Positions 21,643-30,817 of a DNA stretch of 64,000 nt are shown piece after piece. The DNA is taken from the NCBI RefSeq assembly GCF_026157065.1, contig NZ_JANLGQ010000003.1, positions 186,001 through 250,000 of the forward strand. The letters are read 5' to 3'. Numbering within the stretch: position 1 is the first letter of the stretch; each line of letters opens with the position of its first letter. The stretch comes from Enterococcus sp. HY326. Its GTDB lineage: Bacteria > Bacillota > Bacilli > Lactobacillales > Enterococcaceae. A program made the position numbers and the translations under genes. The notes beneath the pieces were generated by a model, which saw only the letters and a program-made list of their open reading frames with translations, did not search any database and was not told the DNA's origin.

Positions 21643-23643
21643 ATGACATTTAAAAAAGTTTTGTTTGGTGGCGACTACAATCCTGAGCAATGGCCTAAGG
21701 AAGTATGGACAGAAGATATGCGGATGTTTGACTTGGCTTCGATTAATTCGGCGACTGTCAATGTTTTTTCTTGGGCCCAGCTGCAGCCTAGTGAAGAAGA
21801 ATATGATTTTTCACAATTGGACGACATCATGGAGATGCTTAAAAAACATAATTATCAGATTGTATTGGCGACTTCGACAGCGGCATTGCCGGCTTGGATG
21901 AGCCGTCGTTATCCTGATGTTAATCGGGTTGATTTTGAAGGACGGCAGCATAAATTTGGCCATCGCCACAATGCTTGTCCCAATAGTCCGACCTTTAGAA
22001 AATACAGTCCACTTTTGGCTGGAAAGTTGGCAGAGCGCTATGGTGATTTGTCTGAGGTAGCTTGCTGGCATATTTCCAATGAGTATGGCGGAGAATGTTA
22101 TTGCGAAAATTGTGAAAAAGCTTTTCGCGTGTGGCTGAAGAAAAAATATCAAACGTTAGAAAATTTAAATGATGCTTGGAACATGACTTTTTGGAGTCAT
22201 AAAATTTATAGCTGGGAGGAAATTGTTGCGCCTAATGCCTTAGGCGATGCGATTGGTACTGAAAAAACAGCCTTTGCTGGAATTTCGATTGATTATCGCC
22301 GCTTTATGTCTGATTCAATGCTACAAAATTTTGTCGATGAAAAAAATCAAATCCGCAGATTCGATGCAACAACGCCAATTACGACAAATTTAATGGGCAC
22401 GTATAAAGGTTTAGATTATTTTAAATGGGCCAAAGAAATGGATCTTGTTTCTTGGGACAGTTACCCGAGTTACAATACGCCGGCAAGCTATACAGCGATG
22501 TGTCATGACTTGATGCGGGGCTTGAAAAATGGTCAGCCCTTTATGCTGATGGAACAAACGCCAAGTCAACAAAATTGGCAGCCTTATAATTCTTTAAAAC
22601 GCCCAGGGCAAATGAAAAATATGAGCTATCAAGCCATCGCTCACGGTGCAGACACGATTCAATATTTCCAATTGCGTCGCTCAAAAGGCGCCTGCGAAAA
22701 ATTCCATGGGGCTGTGATTGACCATGTCGGTAATGAACATACAAGAGTCTTTAAGGAAGTTGCTGAATTAGGCGGTGAACTGGCTCAACTTGGTGACAGC
22801 TTCTTAACGGCAACTACACCAGCCAAAGTAGGACTCATTTTTGATTGGTCAAACTATTGGGCACTAGAATATACTAGTGGTCCGACAATTGAATTAAAAT
22901 ATGTCGAACAAATTCATCATTATTATCAAGAATTGTATCGCCGTAACATCGATGTTGATTTGGTACCGATTGATGGCGATTACGAAAAATATGATTTATT
23001 GCTGGCACCTTGTTTATATATGATTGAAGAAGCAAGTGCTAAAAAGATTGAAAAATATGTTACTGCTGGTGGAACTTTTGTGACCACCATGATGAGCGGG
23101 ATTGTCAGTCAATCAGATAATGTTCATTTAGGTGGCTATCCGGGACCATTGAAGGAATTATTAGGAATCTGGGTGGAGGAATTTGACGCACTGCCACCAG
23201 AAACGCATTATCAAGTCGTCTTTGAAGATGGAAGGCAACAGGATTGTCGCATGCTTTGTGATATTATCCATCCGAAAGGGGCCCAAACGCTTGCTAATTA
23301 TGGTAAGGGTGAATTCTATCAAGACACTCCGGCAATCACTCGCAATCAATTTGCCAAAGGTGCAGCCTATTACGTGGGTACCATGTTATCAGAGGCGGGC
23401 ATGACAGAATTGTTTGATTTAATCCTAGCTGACTTAGATATTCCCGAATTAATTTTACCAGCGGGCATTGAAGTCAAAACAAGAATCAAAGACAATCAAG
23501 TTTTGAAATTTGTTTTGAATCATCGTAATGAAACTGTTGCAGCTACACTGCCTTTCAACGGGACTGATTTACTGGCTGGTCAAGCTTGTGGTGGTGATGT
23601 CGAGTTAGAACCTTTTGGGGTGAAGTTGATTGCGGTAAAATAA
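21643..23643 (+). CDS. Beta-galactosidase, GH42
   Basis: Removes beta-linked galactose from oligosaccharides inside the cell. Acid/base Glu147 lies in ISNEYGG and nucleophile Glu304 in LMEQTPS. A zinc site is predicted from Cys112, Cys152, Cys154 and Cys157 (ECYCENC). Catalytic barrel, trimerisation domain and C-terminal beta domain give 666 residues, normal for GH42. The start at 21643 follows TGGAGG; the frame is open further upstream without a site. No signal peptide. In a xyloglucan reading this enzyme would take galactose from the xylosyl side chain. Some GH42 enzymes also act on alpha-L-arabinopyranosides. Confidence 0.93.
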   Translation: MTFKKVLFGGDYNPEQWPKEVWTEDMRMFDLASINSATVNVFSWAQLQPSEEEYDFSQLDDIMEMLKKHNYQIVLATSTAALPAWMSRRYPDVNRVDFEGRQHKFGHRHNACPNSPTFRKYSPLLAGKLAERYGDLSEVACWHISNEYGGECYCENCEKAFRVWLKKKYQTLENLNDAWNMTFWSHKIYSWEEIVAPNALGDAIGTEKTAFAGISIDYRRFMSDSMLQNFVDEKNQIRRFDATTPITTNLMGTYKGLDYFKWAKEMDLVSWDSYPSYNTPASYTAMCHDLMRGLKNGQPFMLMEQTPSQQNWQPYNSLKRPGQMKNMSYQAIAHGADTIQYFQLRRSKGACEKFHGAVIDHVGNEHTRVFKEVAELGGELAQLGDSFLTATTPAKVGLIFDWSNYWALEYTSGPTIELKYVEQIHHYYQELYRRNIDVDLVPIDGDYEKYDLLLAPCLYMIEEASAKKIEKYVTAGGTFVTTMMSGIVSQSDNVHLGGYPGPLKELLGIWVEEFDALPPETHYQVVFEDGRQQDCRMLCDIIHPKGAQTLANYGKGEFYQDTPAITRNQFAKGAAYYVGTMLSEAGMTELFDLILADLDIPELILPAGIEVKTRIKDNQVLKFVLNHRNETVAATLPFNGTDLLAGQACGGDVELEPFGVKLIAVK

Positions 23644-23652
23644 ATGGAAATT

Positions 23653-23737
23653 AAAAAAGCTACCGATAGGCTAATATAGTAGATAAATTTCAAAGAGAAG
23701 GAAATTATCGACTGAAGCCTATAAGGTAGCTTTTTTT
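23653..23737. terminator. Bidirectional terminator between GH42 and the sensor kinase gene
   Basis: A long hairpin: AAAAAAGCTACC at the left end pairs with GGTAGCTTTTTT at the right end, with further pairing inside (TAGGCT/AGCCTA). Its right T-run overlaps the stop codon of the minus-strand kinase gene. Confidence 0.8.
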
Positions 23738-25517
23738 AATGCTCCATTGTTGATTTAATTTTCAAAGTAACTGTCGTGCCAACACCAACTTGACTAGTAA
23801 TTGTCAGGCCGCATTCTGCTCCATAATAATTTTTTATGCGGCTATTCACATTTCTTAATCCAATATTTTGCGCATTGCCGAGATCATTTTCAGCAATTTT
23901 TTTGTGGACTTCAATCAGGCGTTCAGGTGAAATGCCAATGCCGTTATCTGTCACTTGGATAATCAAGTAATTGGCGTCTCTAGTGATGGTCAGTTGAATG
24001 TGGCCAGTGGTAGTTAGCCCCTCCAAACCATGGGAAATCGCATTTTCAACTAACGGCTGAATTAATAGCGGTAGTAAGCGAATTCCTTCAGTATCAAGAT
24101 TATCTGCCACGTTAATTTCCAAATTTACGCGATCGCCAAAACGCAATTTTTGAATGTCGGCATACAGTTTAGTTGCCGCCAATTCCTCGGCCAAAGTGGT
24201 CTGTCTTTTGCCTTGACTATCTAAGGTGTAGCGCATGGATTTTGATAGTAATTTAATCGATTGGGCGGCGGCTTTATCTTGATTTTTTAAAGCGGTCATG
24301 CGAATGGTCTCTAACGTATTAAATAAAAAATGTGGATTTATCTGGCTGGAGAGTACACTGAATTCCATTTGTTTTTGTTGCGTCAGTAGTTCTTGTTCAT
24401 GCAATTGCGATTGGAAAATGGCCTCTTCATTTTGTTTAATATGTTGGATAATCTTAAGGAAGTCCAAGGAGATTTTAGAAATTTCATCATTCCCTGAAAT
24501 ATTTTGAAAAAATTGGTAGTCTTCAATCGAAGCGTGATAAACTGCCGATTGCAGTTTTTTAATTCTGCGGGCAAAAATATTAGCAAAGATGATGATGATA
24601 ATCGCTGTTGTCAAAAGTGTCAGTAGTAGAACACTCGACCATTTGAAAATATTATTACGCAGATTGCCAAATGCGTTAAAATCCATTGAATAAATGTGGA
24701 TTTGATCCGATTGATTGCCTAAATCCAAAGTTGTGGTAGCCAGCAAAACATTTTCTCTGTTACCAATCGTTGCAAACTGAGTATTAATTATTTCAGATTG
24801 GGCTTTTAGCTCCTCAAATGGATTGGTCCCCAAGTCATTAATGTGGTCGCTGTAAAATAAGACATCTTGGTTTAAAGACATCTGATTGGTGTAATCAGAA
24901 TTATTAATGCGATTACGCAAAAAATTATAATCCACAACGATTTCCACGACTGCCTGATAATCAGAGAGGGGAAGCGGCAGCTGCTTATAAATCGTCAATA
25001 AGGAAAAATTACCATCAGATGTTTGGGTAGTTTTCCAAAAGGAGTCAGGTGTGACAGTAGCTTGTTTGAACCATTCGGACGCCTGCAATTCCGTTGTTGC
25101 TTGAGCAAAATTTTGATAATCAGGAATTGTCAAATTCGTAGTATAAATCCGAATTGATGAAATGGAAGTATCCTGCTGTTTTAGTTTTGTTAAGGCATCA
25201 TATTGGCTTAAAGATTCTCGAGCAGCAGTCTCTGATTCATAGTCTTGACTCAGGAATGACCGGAGCTCTGTATCTGTCGATAAACTTGCAACATCATTTT
25301 TTAAGGAGCTGGTGCGCTCAAAAATCACAGAGCGGACTCGTTGAGCATCTGAAACAGCCAAGTCTTGATAGCTCTGACTGAGCTGTCTAGTGGAATCTAA
25401 GATTAGTAAGCCGCCGATAATTAGTGTGGCTAAAAAGATTATTGGGATATAAATAATAAACAATTGAAACTTAATTGAATACTGGCTTAAGTTGAGTTTG
25501 CTCCATCTGTTTTTCAT
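23736..25517 (-). CDS. YesM-type sensor histidine kinase
   Basis: Membrane sensor for oligosaccharides, expected to phosphorylate the YesN-type regulator encoded at 33147. A transmembrane segment near residues 20-40 and a second near 285-310 bracket an extracellular sensor of about 240 residues. A HAMP-like linker and the His_kinase domain follow, with QINPHFLFNTLE containing the phosphorylated His, NAISHGLEG (N box) and DNGIGIS (G box). The 593-residue length is typical. It starts ten bases after the YesL-type gene. The kinase and its presumed regulator lie on opposite strands, flanking the transporter genes. Confidence 0.9.
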   Translation of the reverse strand: MKNRWSKLNLSQYSIKFQLFIIYIPIIFLATLIIGGLLILDSTRQLSQSYQDLAVSDAQRVRSVIFERTSSLKNDVASLSTDTELRSFLSQDYESETAARESLSQYDALTKLKQQDTSISSIRIYTTNLTIPDYQNFAQATTELQASEWFKQATVTPDSFWKTTQTSDGNFSLLTIYKQLPLPLSDYQAVVEIVVDYNFLRNRINNSDYTNQMSLNQDVLFYSDHINDLGTNPFEELKAQSEIINTQFATIGNRENVLLATTTLDLGNQSDQIHIYSMDFNAFGNLRNNIFKWSSVLLLTLLTTAIIIIIFANIFARRIKKLQSAVYHASIEDYQFFQNISGNDEISKISLDFLKIIQHIKQNEEAIFQSQLHEQELLTQQKQMEFSVLSSQINPHFLFNTLETIRMTALKNQDKAAAQSIKLLSKSMRYTLDSQGKRQTTLAEELAATKLYADIQKLRFGDRVNLEINVADNLDTEGIRLLPLLIQPLVENAISHGLEGLTTTGHIQLTITRDANYLIIQVTDNGIGISPERLIEVHKKIAENDLGNAQNIGLRNVNSRIKNYYGAECGLTITSQVGVGTTVTLKIKSTMEH

Positions 25518-25526
25518 AGTGCAGAC

Positions 25527-26138
25527 CTATCTATGATTAGCAAAAATTGATAGGAGTAAAAAGGCTCCGCAATAGGCTGAAAATGAAAAGCCTAAAAACA
25601 AAATGAAATAACTGAACCCCGGTATTATGAAGGCCAATAAAAACATCGTCAATGGAATCAGTAAAATCCCTAAGCTTTTCATTGGATGAGCCATCACTAG
25701 CAGTAGGCTGTTTTGCAGGGTTTGTTTGGTTGAGGTTTGGTACTTAGCAGTTAAGCCACAACTAATCAGAAATGCTAAAAAAAGAAATAGGCTAACAAGA
25801 CCTGCTAGCATGCCAATAACTGTCCCTAAAGTCGTTTCAAAAGAAAACCAGAAGAATGCACTAAAAGTTAAAGCCACCAACGGGATCAGATAAAAAGGGA
25901 ATAGCTTTAAGGCAGTTTTGAAATTGGTTTTAAAACTTCTGAAATAGTTTTTAATTAGATAGCCACTTTCGTGATCTGCAAAATCTAAGGTTACATCATA
26001 AAGCGCCGTTGTGGCTATACCAATCGTAATAATTGGTAAACAAGATAGAATGTAAATGACATTTAAACAGATAAATTGTGCTGCTGTCGTTGTAATTTTA
26101 AAAAATTGACTATTAGGATTAAAAGTAATCATGCTCAT
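25527..26138 (-). CDS. YesL-type DUF624 membrane protein
   Basis: A 203-residue protein with about five hydrophobic segments, of the DUF624/YesL family that usually accompanies YesM/YesN two-component systems and CUT1 sugar transporters. Its biochemical role is unknown; an accessory role in sensing or transport is inferred from this association. Two ATGs (26138 and 26132) follow an AAGGA site; the second has the better spacing. It is co-transcribed with the kinase and divergent from the transporter operon. Confidence 0.8.
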   Translation of the reverse strand: MSMITFNPNSQFFKITTTAAQFICLNVIYILSCLPIITIGIATTALYDVTLDFADHESGYLIKNYFRSFKTNFKTALKLFPFYLIPLVALTFSAFFWFSFETTLGTVIGMLAGLVSLFLFLAFLISCGLTAKYQTSTKQTLQNSLLLVMAHPMKSLGILLIPLTMFLLAFIIPGFSYFILFLGFSFSAYCGAFLLLSIFANHR

Positions 26139-26218
26139 CAGTCCTTCTTATAAGATAGTTGTATTTTACATTATAAAAGGTAGAATACAAAATTTGTTAA
26201 AAGTTGATAAAACAATCA

Positions 26219-26232
26219 AGAAAGCGCTATCC
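26219..26232. promoter_or_regulatory. cre-like site between yesL-type gene and the ABC operon
   Basis: AGAAAGCGCTATCC matches the CcpA cre consensus at about 12 of 14 positions. A second, AT-richer match with the AACGTT centre lies at 26350-26363, just downstream of a TATGAT (26337-26342). That -10 has no good -35, as expected for an activator-dependent promoter. Carbon catabolite repression of the transporter operon is inferred. Confidence 0.5.
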
Positions 26233-26380
26233 ATCGGGCTTCTTATTTAAAATTGACAGGTTTTGGTTAAAAAGAAGTCTATTTTGTAGGGTAAGGAGAT
26301 ACTCTTTTGTCCGGTGGAAGAACCGCTTTTAAATGCTATGATATAGAAAATAAAACGTTTACAAGAAAAGGGGTATTGTT

Positions 26381-27322
26381 ATGGAGGTTCAGTTGAAGAG
26401 CCGGAAAAAAGCTAAAAAAAGGGCTAACCGAGAAGGAAAAATCATGTTTTTAACGATTATACCCTTCTTAATTTTAGTTTTTCTTTTTGCTTATTTTCCA
26501 TTACACGGCTGGATTTATGCATTATATGATTATCGGCCAGCTTTGGGATTGTCGGGCAGTGAGTTTGTCGGTTTAAAATGGTTTAATATGTTGGTATCCA
26601 ATCCAACACAAGTGAGTCAAATTCTCCAAGTAATGAAAAATACTTTTGCGATGAGTTTCTTAGGTATTGCCACTTCTATTTTCCCAGTTGCCTTTGCGAT
26701 ATTTTTAAATGAAATCAAATGCAAGTGGTTTAAAAATATTGTACAGACACTCACCACCTTACCAAATTTTATCAGTTGGGTACTTGTTTATACAATTGCT
26801 TTTAGTTTATTTTCAACAACCGGACTGTTGAACTCATTACTTTTAGATTGGGGCGTCATTGTTGAACCCCTTAAAATTTTAGACAGCAACAGCCACACTT
26901 GGTTAATGATGTGTCTGTGGAACCTTTGGAAAGGTCTTGGCTGGGGTGCCATTATGTATCTGGCGGGAATTTCCGGCATCGACCCTGAACTTTATGAAGC
27001 AGCTCGAATCGACGGCGCCAATCGTTTCCAATTAATGCGCAATGTCACTTTGCCAGCACTTATGCCAACTTACCTAGTCATGTTGATGCTTTCGATTGCC
27101 AACTTATTAAACAATGGGATGGATCAGTATTTTGTTTTTCAGAATGCGTTTAACAGTGAAAATATTCAAGTGTTAGATTTATATGTATACAATCTAGGAC
27201 TAGGCGGCAACAGTTTGTCATTAGCGACGGCTATTAGCATGTTGAAGAGTTTGATTAGTGTGGCGCTACTTGTAATCGTTAACTTTGCTTCTAAAAAAAT
27301 TCGCGGATCGTCCATCATTTAG
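26381..27322 (+). CDS. Oligosaccharide ABC transporter permease, LplB type
   Basis: First inner-membrane subunit of a CUT1 importer for oligosaccharides. Six hydrophobic segments are visible, and the EAA loop that docks the ATPase is YEAARIDGANRFQLMRNVTL near residue 205. The 313-residue length fits the LplB/YteP group, which typically imports large plant-polysaccharide fragments. It heads a plus-strand run with the second permease, the binding protein, two esterases, GH29 and the response regulator. No ATPase gene is present in the cluster. Confidence 0.92.
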   Translation: MEVQLKSRKKAKKRANREGKIMFLTIIPFLILVFLFAYFPLHGWIYALYDYRPALGLSGSEFVGLKWFNMLVSNPTQVSQILQVMKNTFAMSFLGIATSIFPVAFAIFLNEIKCKWFKNIVQTLTTLPNFISWVLVYTIAFSLFSTTGLLNSLLLDWGVIVEPLKILDSNSHTWLMMCLWNLWKGLGWGAIMYLAGISGIDPELYEAARIDGANRFQLMRNVTLPALMPTYLVMLMLSIANLLNNGMDQYFVFQNAFNSENIQVLDLYVYNLGLGGNSLSLATAISMLKSLISVALLVIVNFASKKIRGSSII

Positions 27323-27333
27323 GAGGTGAGAAA

Positions 27334-28275
27334 ATGGAATTGTCTATGAAAGAGAACAAAAAAAAGCAACGGAAACATAAAAAGCCTTCTAAAGAAACAG
27401 TTGGTTTTAATATTGTAAACTATTTATTTTTCGGGATTATCACCATCATATGCGCTTATCCTTTCTATTACTTAATTATAAATTCAATCAGTAATAACGA
27501 ACTTAGTGCACTTGGAGCCATTCGTTTTTTCCCAGAAGGAATCCATTTTGAGAATTATAAGCAAGTCCTACAGTTAAATGGTTTGTACTCTGCAGCTGCA
27601 ATTTCCGTTGCTAGAACGGTTTTAGGAACAGCAGCTACTGTCTTAGCTTCAGCATTTTTAGGCTTTATGTTCACTCAAGAAAAACTTTGGAAACGTAAGT
27701 TTTGGTATCGTTTTATCATCATTACGATGTACTTTAATGCTGGGTTGATTCCAATGTTTATCACGATGAGAAATCTTGGACTGACGAATAGCTTTTGGGT
27801 ATATATCCTACCAGCGATTGTCCAACCTTTTAATATCATTTTAGTGAAGACCTATATCGAATCAATTCCTAAATCATTGCAGGAAGCAGCTGAAATGGAT
27901 GGCGCTAATATTTTACAAGTATTCTTCAAAGTAATTTTGCCAAACTGTACACCAATTTTAGCAACGGTAGCTATTTTCTCAGCGGTTGCTCAATGGAATT
28001 CATTCCAAGATACGCTGATTTATATCACAGATCAAAGCCTTTATTCGTTACAATATTTATTATACACCTACATTAATCAAGCAAGCTCTTTAGCTTCTTT
28101 AGTGAGAAACTCAGGGGGAGTTGTATCGAGTGTGGCGTCGGCAGCGACAACTCAGACACCGACATCTATTCGTATGACTGTTTCAGTCGTCGTCGTATTA
28201 CCAATCATGTTTATTTACCCAATGTTCCAAAAATATTTTGTAAAAGGAATTATGTTGGGTGCAGTAAAAGGCTAA
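27334..28275 (+). CDS. Oligosaccharide ABC transporter permease, LplC/YtcP type
   Basis: Second membrane subunit of the CUT1 importer. A lysine-rich cytoplasmic N-terminus is followed by six hydrophobic segments, with the EAA loop LQEAAEMDGANILQVFFKV near residue 187. It starts behind AGGAGGTG, 11 bases after the first permease, so the two are produced together. The 313-residue length is slightly longer than MalG-type permeases but normal for LplC/YtcP. Confidence 0.92.
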   Translation: MELSMKENKKKQRKHKKPSKETVGFNIVNYLFFGIITIICAYPFYYLIINSISNNELSALGAIRFFPEGIHFENYKQVLQLNGLYSAAAISVARTVLGTAATVLASAFLGFMFTQEKLWKRKFWYRFIIITMYFNAGLIPMFITMRNLGLTNSFWVYILPAIVQPFNIILVKTYIESIPKSLQEAAEMDGANILQVFFKVILPNCTPILATVAIFSAVAQWNSFQDTLIYITDQSLYSLQYLLYTYINQASSLASLVRNSGGVVSSVASAATTQTPTSIRMTVSVVVVLPIMFIYPMFQKYFVKGIMLGAVKG

Positions 28276-28309
28276 TTTGAGTAGTTAAAATTGAAGGGAG
28301 AATTTATTA

Positions 28310-30055
28310 ATGAGCAAGAAATGGGTAAAGTATGGCGGACTGGCATTGTTATTAGTTAGCAGTGTAGCTGGAATGGCAGCATGTGGTTCAGCAAGTTCAG
28401 CAGATGATTCACAAGATAATAGCGGAGAGACAATCACGATTGATGTGTACTCCGACACAGCTAATTACATGGGAATTCAAAGTGGATGGTTTGGAAAATT
28501 AGTCAAAGATAAATTTAACATTGAACTAAATATTATCGCTCCAAATGTAGCAGGAAATGGTGACACACTGTATCAAACAAGAACAGCGGCTGGCGACTTA
28601 GGCGATTTAATTTTAACAAGTACTGGTGAAAGATATGATGAGCTATTACAAGCCGGATTGTTGTACGATGCAACAGATTTATATGCAGATATGGAATTTT
28701 TACCTGAATATGATGGTGCTGTTCAAAACTTGAACGAAAATCAAGGTGCCATTTACGGATTTCCAACAGAAGTTTCTAACTCAGCGCCAGACACTCCATC
28801 TGAAGGACTAGATTTAAATGTTGGAGCATATTTACGCTGGGATTTATACGGTGAATTAGGTTATCCAGAAATGAATACATTGGAAGATTTATTACCGGTT
28901 TTACAAGACATGCAAGAAAGTAATCCTACGACTGGGAATGGACAACAAGTTTATGGATTTTCACTATTTAGCGATTGGGATGGAGACTATATGTCAAATG
29001 CTGTCCAATTAGCGCAATTATACGGCTATGATTCAGTAGGTTATGTCTTAGCTAAAACAGATGGATCTGATTATCAAGGAATTTTAGATGATGATTCTGA
29101 ATATATTCGAGCGTTGAAACTTTATTTTGAAGCGAATCAGATGGGCTTAGTAGATCCGGAATCAACAACACAAAACTGGGATACTTTATACTCTAAGTTC
29201 CAAGGGGGACAAGTATTATATTCTTGGTATCATTGGTTAGGTCAGCAAGCCTTTAATACTGTTGATAATACTAGTAATGGTGTCGGTTTCATGATGGCTT
29301 CTATTGCAGATCAAAAAAATTATTCAACAGGTGCTCGCACAAATGGTGGCAACTTATTCTTGGGTATTGGAGCAAATGCTGAAGAGCCAGAACGAATTGC
29401 TGATTTTATAGATTGGTTGTATTCACCAGAGGGAATTTCAACAAATGCTTCTCAAACTGTCGGTGGTGCAGGTATTGAAGGATTGACTTGGGAAGTAGAT
29501 GATGCAGGTCAACCACAGCTAACTGATTTTGGCGTGGAAGCTTTAATCAATGGTGATGCTGAGGTACCAGAAGAATATGGTGGCGGAAATTATGCCGACG
29601 GAAATTCAGCATTGAATGTACGCACAGTTATGTTAATTGATGAAAATCCTGATACAGGATATCCATATAACTTTAATCAATGGGATAGTTATTTAACTGA
29701 AACATTGACGCCATTAAAAGAAGATTGGTCAAGTCACATGGATGGAGCAACTAGTGCAGTTGAATATCTAGAAAGTCATGACGAAATTGCTGTCGCACCT
29801 GGAGCGACCTACACGAGACCAGAAGACAGTTCAGATATTTCAACAGTCAGAAATCAAGTTAGCTCTTCAATCAAAGATTATTCTTGGCGGATGATTTTTG
29901 CTAGCGATGAAGCAGAATTTAACTCACTATTAGATGAACTACAAAGTACAGCAATTGGACTTGGCTATGAACAAGTTTTAGAAGTAGATATGGCAAGTGC
30001 TGAAGAACAAGATGCTGCTCGAGTTGAGGTTATGTCAGAATATGCAGCGCAATAG
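28310..30055 (+). CDS. Oligosaccharide-binding lipoprotein, LplA/YtcQ type
   Basis: Lipid-anchored substrate-binding protein of the CUT1 importer. The signal peptide ends in a lipobox (GMAACG, lipidated Cys25), followed by a Ser/Asp-rich linker and an extracellular solute-binding family 1 domain. At 581 residues it is larger than maltose-type binding proteins, as is usual for receptors of longer or branched oligosaccharides. It follows the permeases by 34 bases with a GAAGGGAG site and is followed by a hairpin that may raise its mRNA level over the downstream enzymes. The ligand is inferred from neighbours as a xylosylated or galactosylated hemicellulose fragment. Confidence 0.9.
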   Translation: MSKKWVKYGGLALLLVSSVAGMAACGSASSADDSQDNSGETITIDVYSDTANYMGIQSGWFGKLVKDKFNIELNIIAPNVAGNGDTLYQTRTAAGDLGDLILTSTGERYDELLQAGLLYDATDLYADMEFLPEYDGAVQNLNENQGAIYGFPTEVSNSAPDTPSEGLDLNVGAYLRWDLYGELGYPEMNTLEDLLPVLQDMQESNPTTGNGQQVYGFSLFSDWDGDYMSNAVQLAQLYGYDSVGYVLAKTDGSDYQGILDDDSEYIRALKLYFEANQMGLVDPESTTQNWDTLYSKFQGGQVLYSWYHWLGQQAFNTVDNTSNGVGFMMASIADQKNYSTGARTNGGNLFLGIGANAEEPERIADFIDWLYSPEGISTNASQTVGGAGIEGLTWEVDDAGQPQLTDFGVEALINGDAEVPEEYGGGNYADGNSALNVRTVMLIDENPDTGYPYNFNQWDSYLTETLTPLKEDWSSHMDGATSAVEYLESHDEIAVAPGATYTRPEDSSDISTVRNQVSSSIKDYSWRMIFASDEAEFNSLLDELQSTAIGLGYEQVLEVDMASAEEQDAARVEVMSEYAAQ

Positions 30056-30074
30056 AAATTAAATCTTGAATTTT

Positions 30075-30116
30075 AGAGTTGTAGCATAAGTAAAAAAACA
30101 CTTGTGCTACAACTCT
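30075..30116 (+). terminator. Hairpin after the binding-protein gene
   Basis: Arms AGAGTTGTAGCATAAGT and ACTTGTGCTACAACTCT pair almost perfectly around an eight-base A-rich loop. The T-tract is poor, so it may be a partial terminator or an mRNA-stabilising element, allowing lower expression of the enzymes that follow. The arm end GCATAAGT resembles the ends of the dispersed repeats. Confidence 0.65.
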
Positions 30117-30174
30117 ATTACTGATTAATAAAGGTAGCTAAAAGATAGAAAAAGATTATAAAGGACTTGATACC

Positions 30175-30816
30175 ATGTTCAAAAAAAAGGAACGCATAGT
30201 TTTTGTCGGGGATTCGATTACCGATGCTGGTCGTGACTACGGAGCTGCTCCGGCTGCTTGGTCTTCATGGGGCGAGGGCTTCGTTAATTTAATCAATGCT
30301 TATACAACAGGCCTTCATCCTGAAAAAGAGTTGATGATTATCAATCAGGGAATCAGTGGAAATCGAATTACAGATTTAAAGGAGAGATGGGCGGAAATTA
30401 TGGCTCTTCAGCCAGATTGTTTGACGATTATGATTGGTGTGAATGATGTCTGGCGACAGTTTGATGGAACGTTTATGCAGCAGGAACAGGTAAAATTGGA
30501 TAAATTTGAAAAAATCTATGAAGAGCTTATTCTTGAAAGTTTAGAAAAGAGAATAAAGCTTGTCTTGCTCTCTGCTTTTATGGTAGAGGCTAATCAAGAG
30601 GACCCAATGAAAAAAATGCTGATGACTTATAATCAGATTACTGAAAAATTGGCGGACAAATATGGATTGTCTTATGTTGATTTACAAGTTGAGATGGATC
30701 GCTTTACAGCACTTCAGTCATCCTATGTTTTGAGTGCAGATCGGGTCCATCCATCATTGGCAGGACATGTCATAATTGCCAAAGCTTGGTTGCAGGCGGT
30801 CAAGTTGGAGGGGTAA
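30175..30816 (+). CDS. SGNH-family acetylesterase (Axe2-like)
   Basis: Intracellular carbohydrate esterase expected to remove acetyl groups from imported oligosaccharides. SGNH blocks: GDSITD with catalytic Ser14, GISGN, IMIGVND, and DRVHPS with Asp189 and His192. The sequence around these blocks, including NDVWRQFD and DRVHPSLAGH, closely follows the Geobacillus acetyl-xylooligosaccharide esterase Axe2. The 213-residue length agrees and there is no signal peptide. It ends one base before the GH29 gene. The natural acetylated sugar (xylose or galactose) cannot be told from sequence. Confidence 0.88.
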   Translation: MFKKKERIVFVGDSITDAGRDYGAAPAAWSSWGEGFVNLINAYTTGLHPEKELMIINQGISGNRITDLKERWAEIMALQPDCLTIMIGVNDVWRQFDGTFMQQEQVKLDKFEKIYEELILESLEKRIKLVLLSAFMVEANQEDPMKKMLMTYNQITEKLADKYGLSYVDLQVEMDRFTALQSSYVLSADRVHPSLAGHVIIAKAWLQAVKLEG

Positions 30817-30817
30817 G

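Noticed and set aside
21811-22152. 113-codon minus-strand frame inside the GH42 gene
   Set aside because: Antisense to catalytic GH42 sequence, with no motif or ribosome site.
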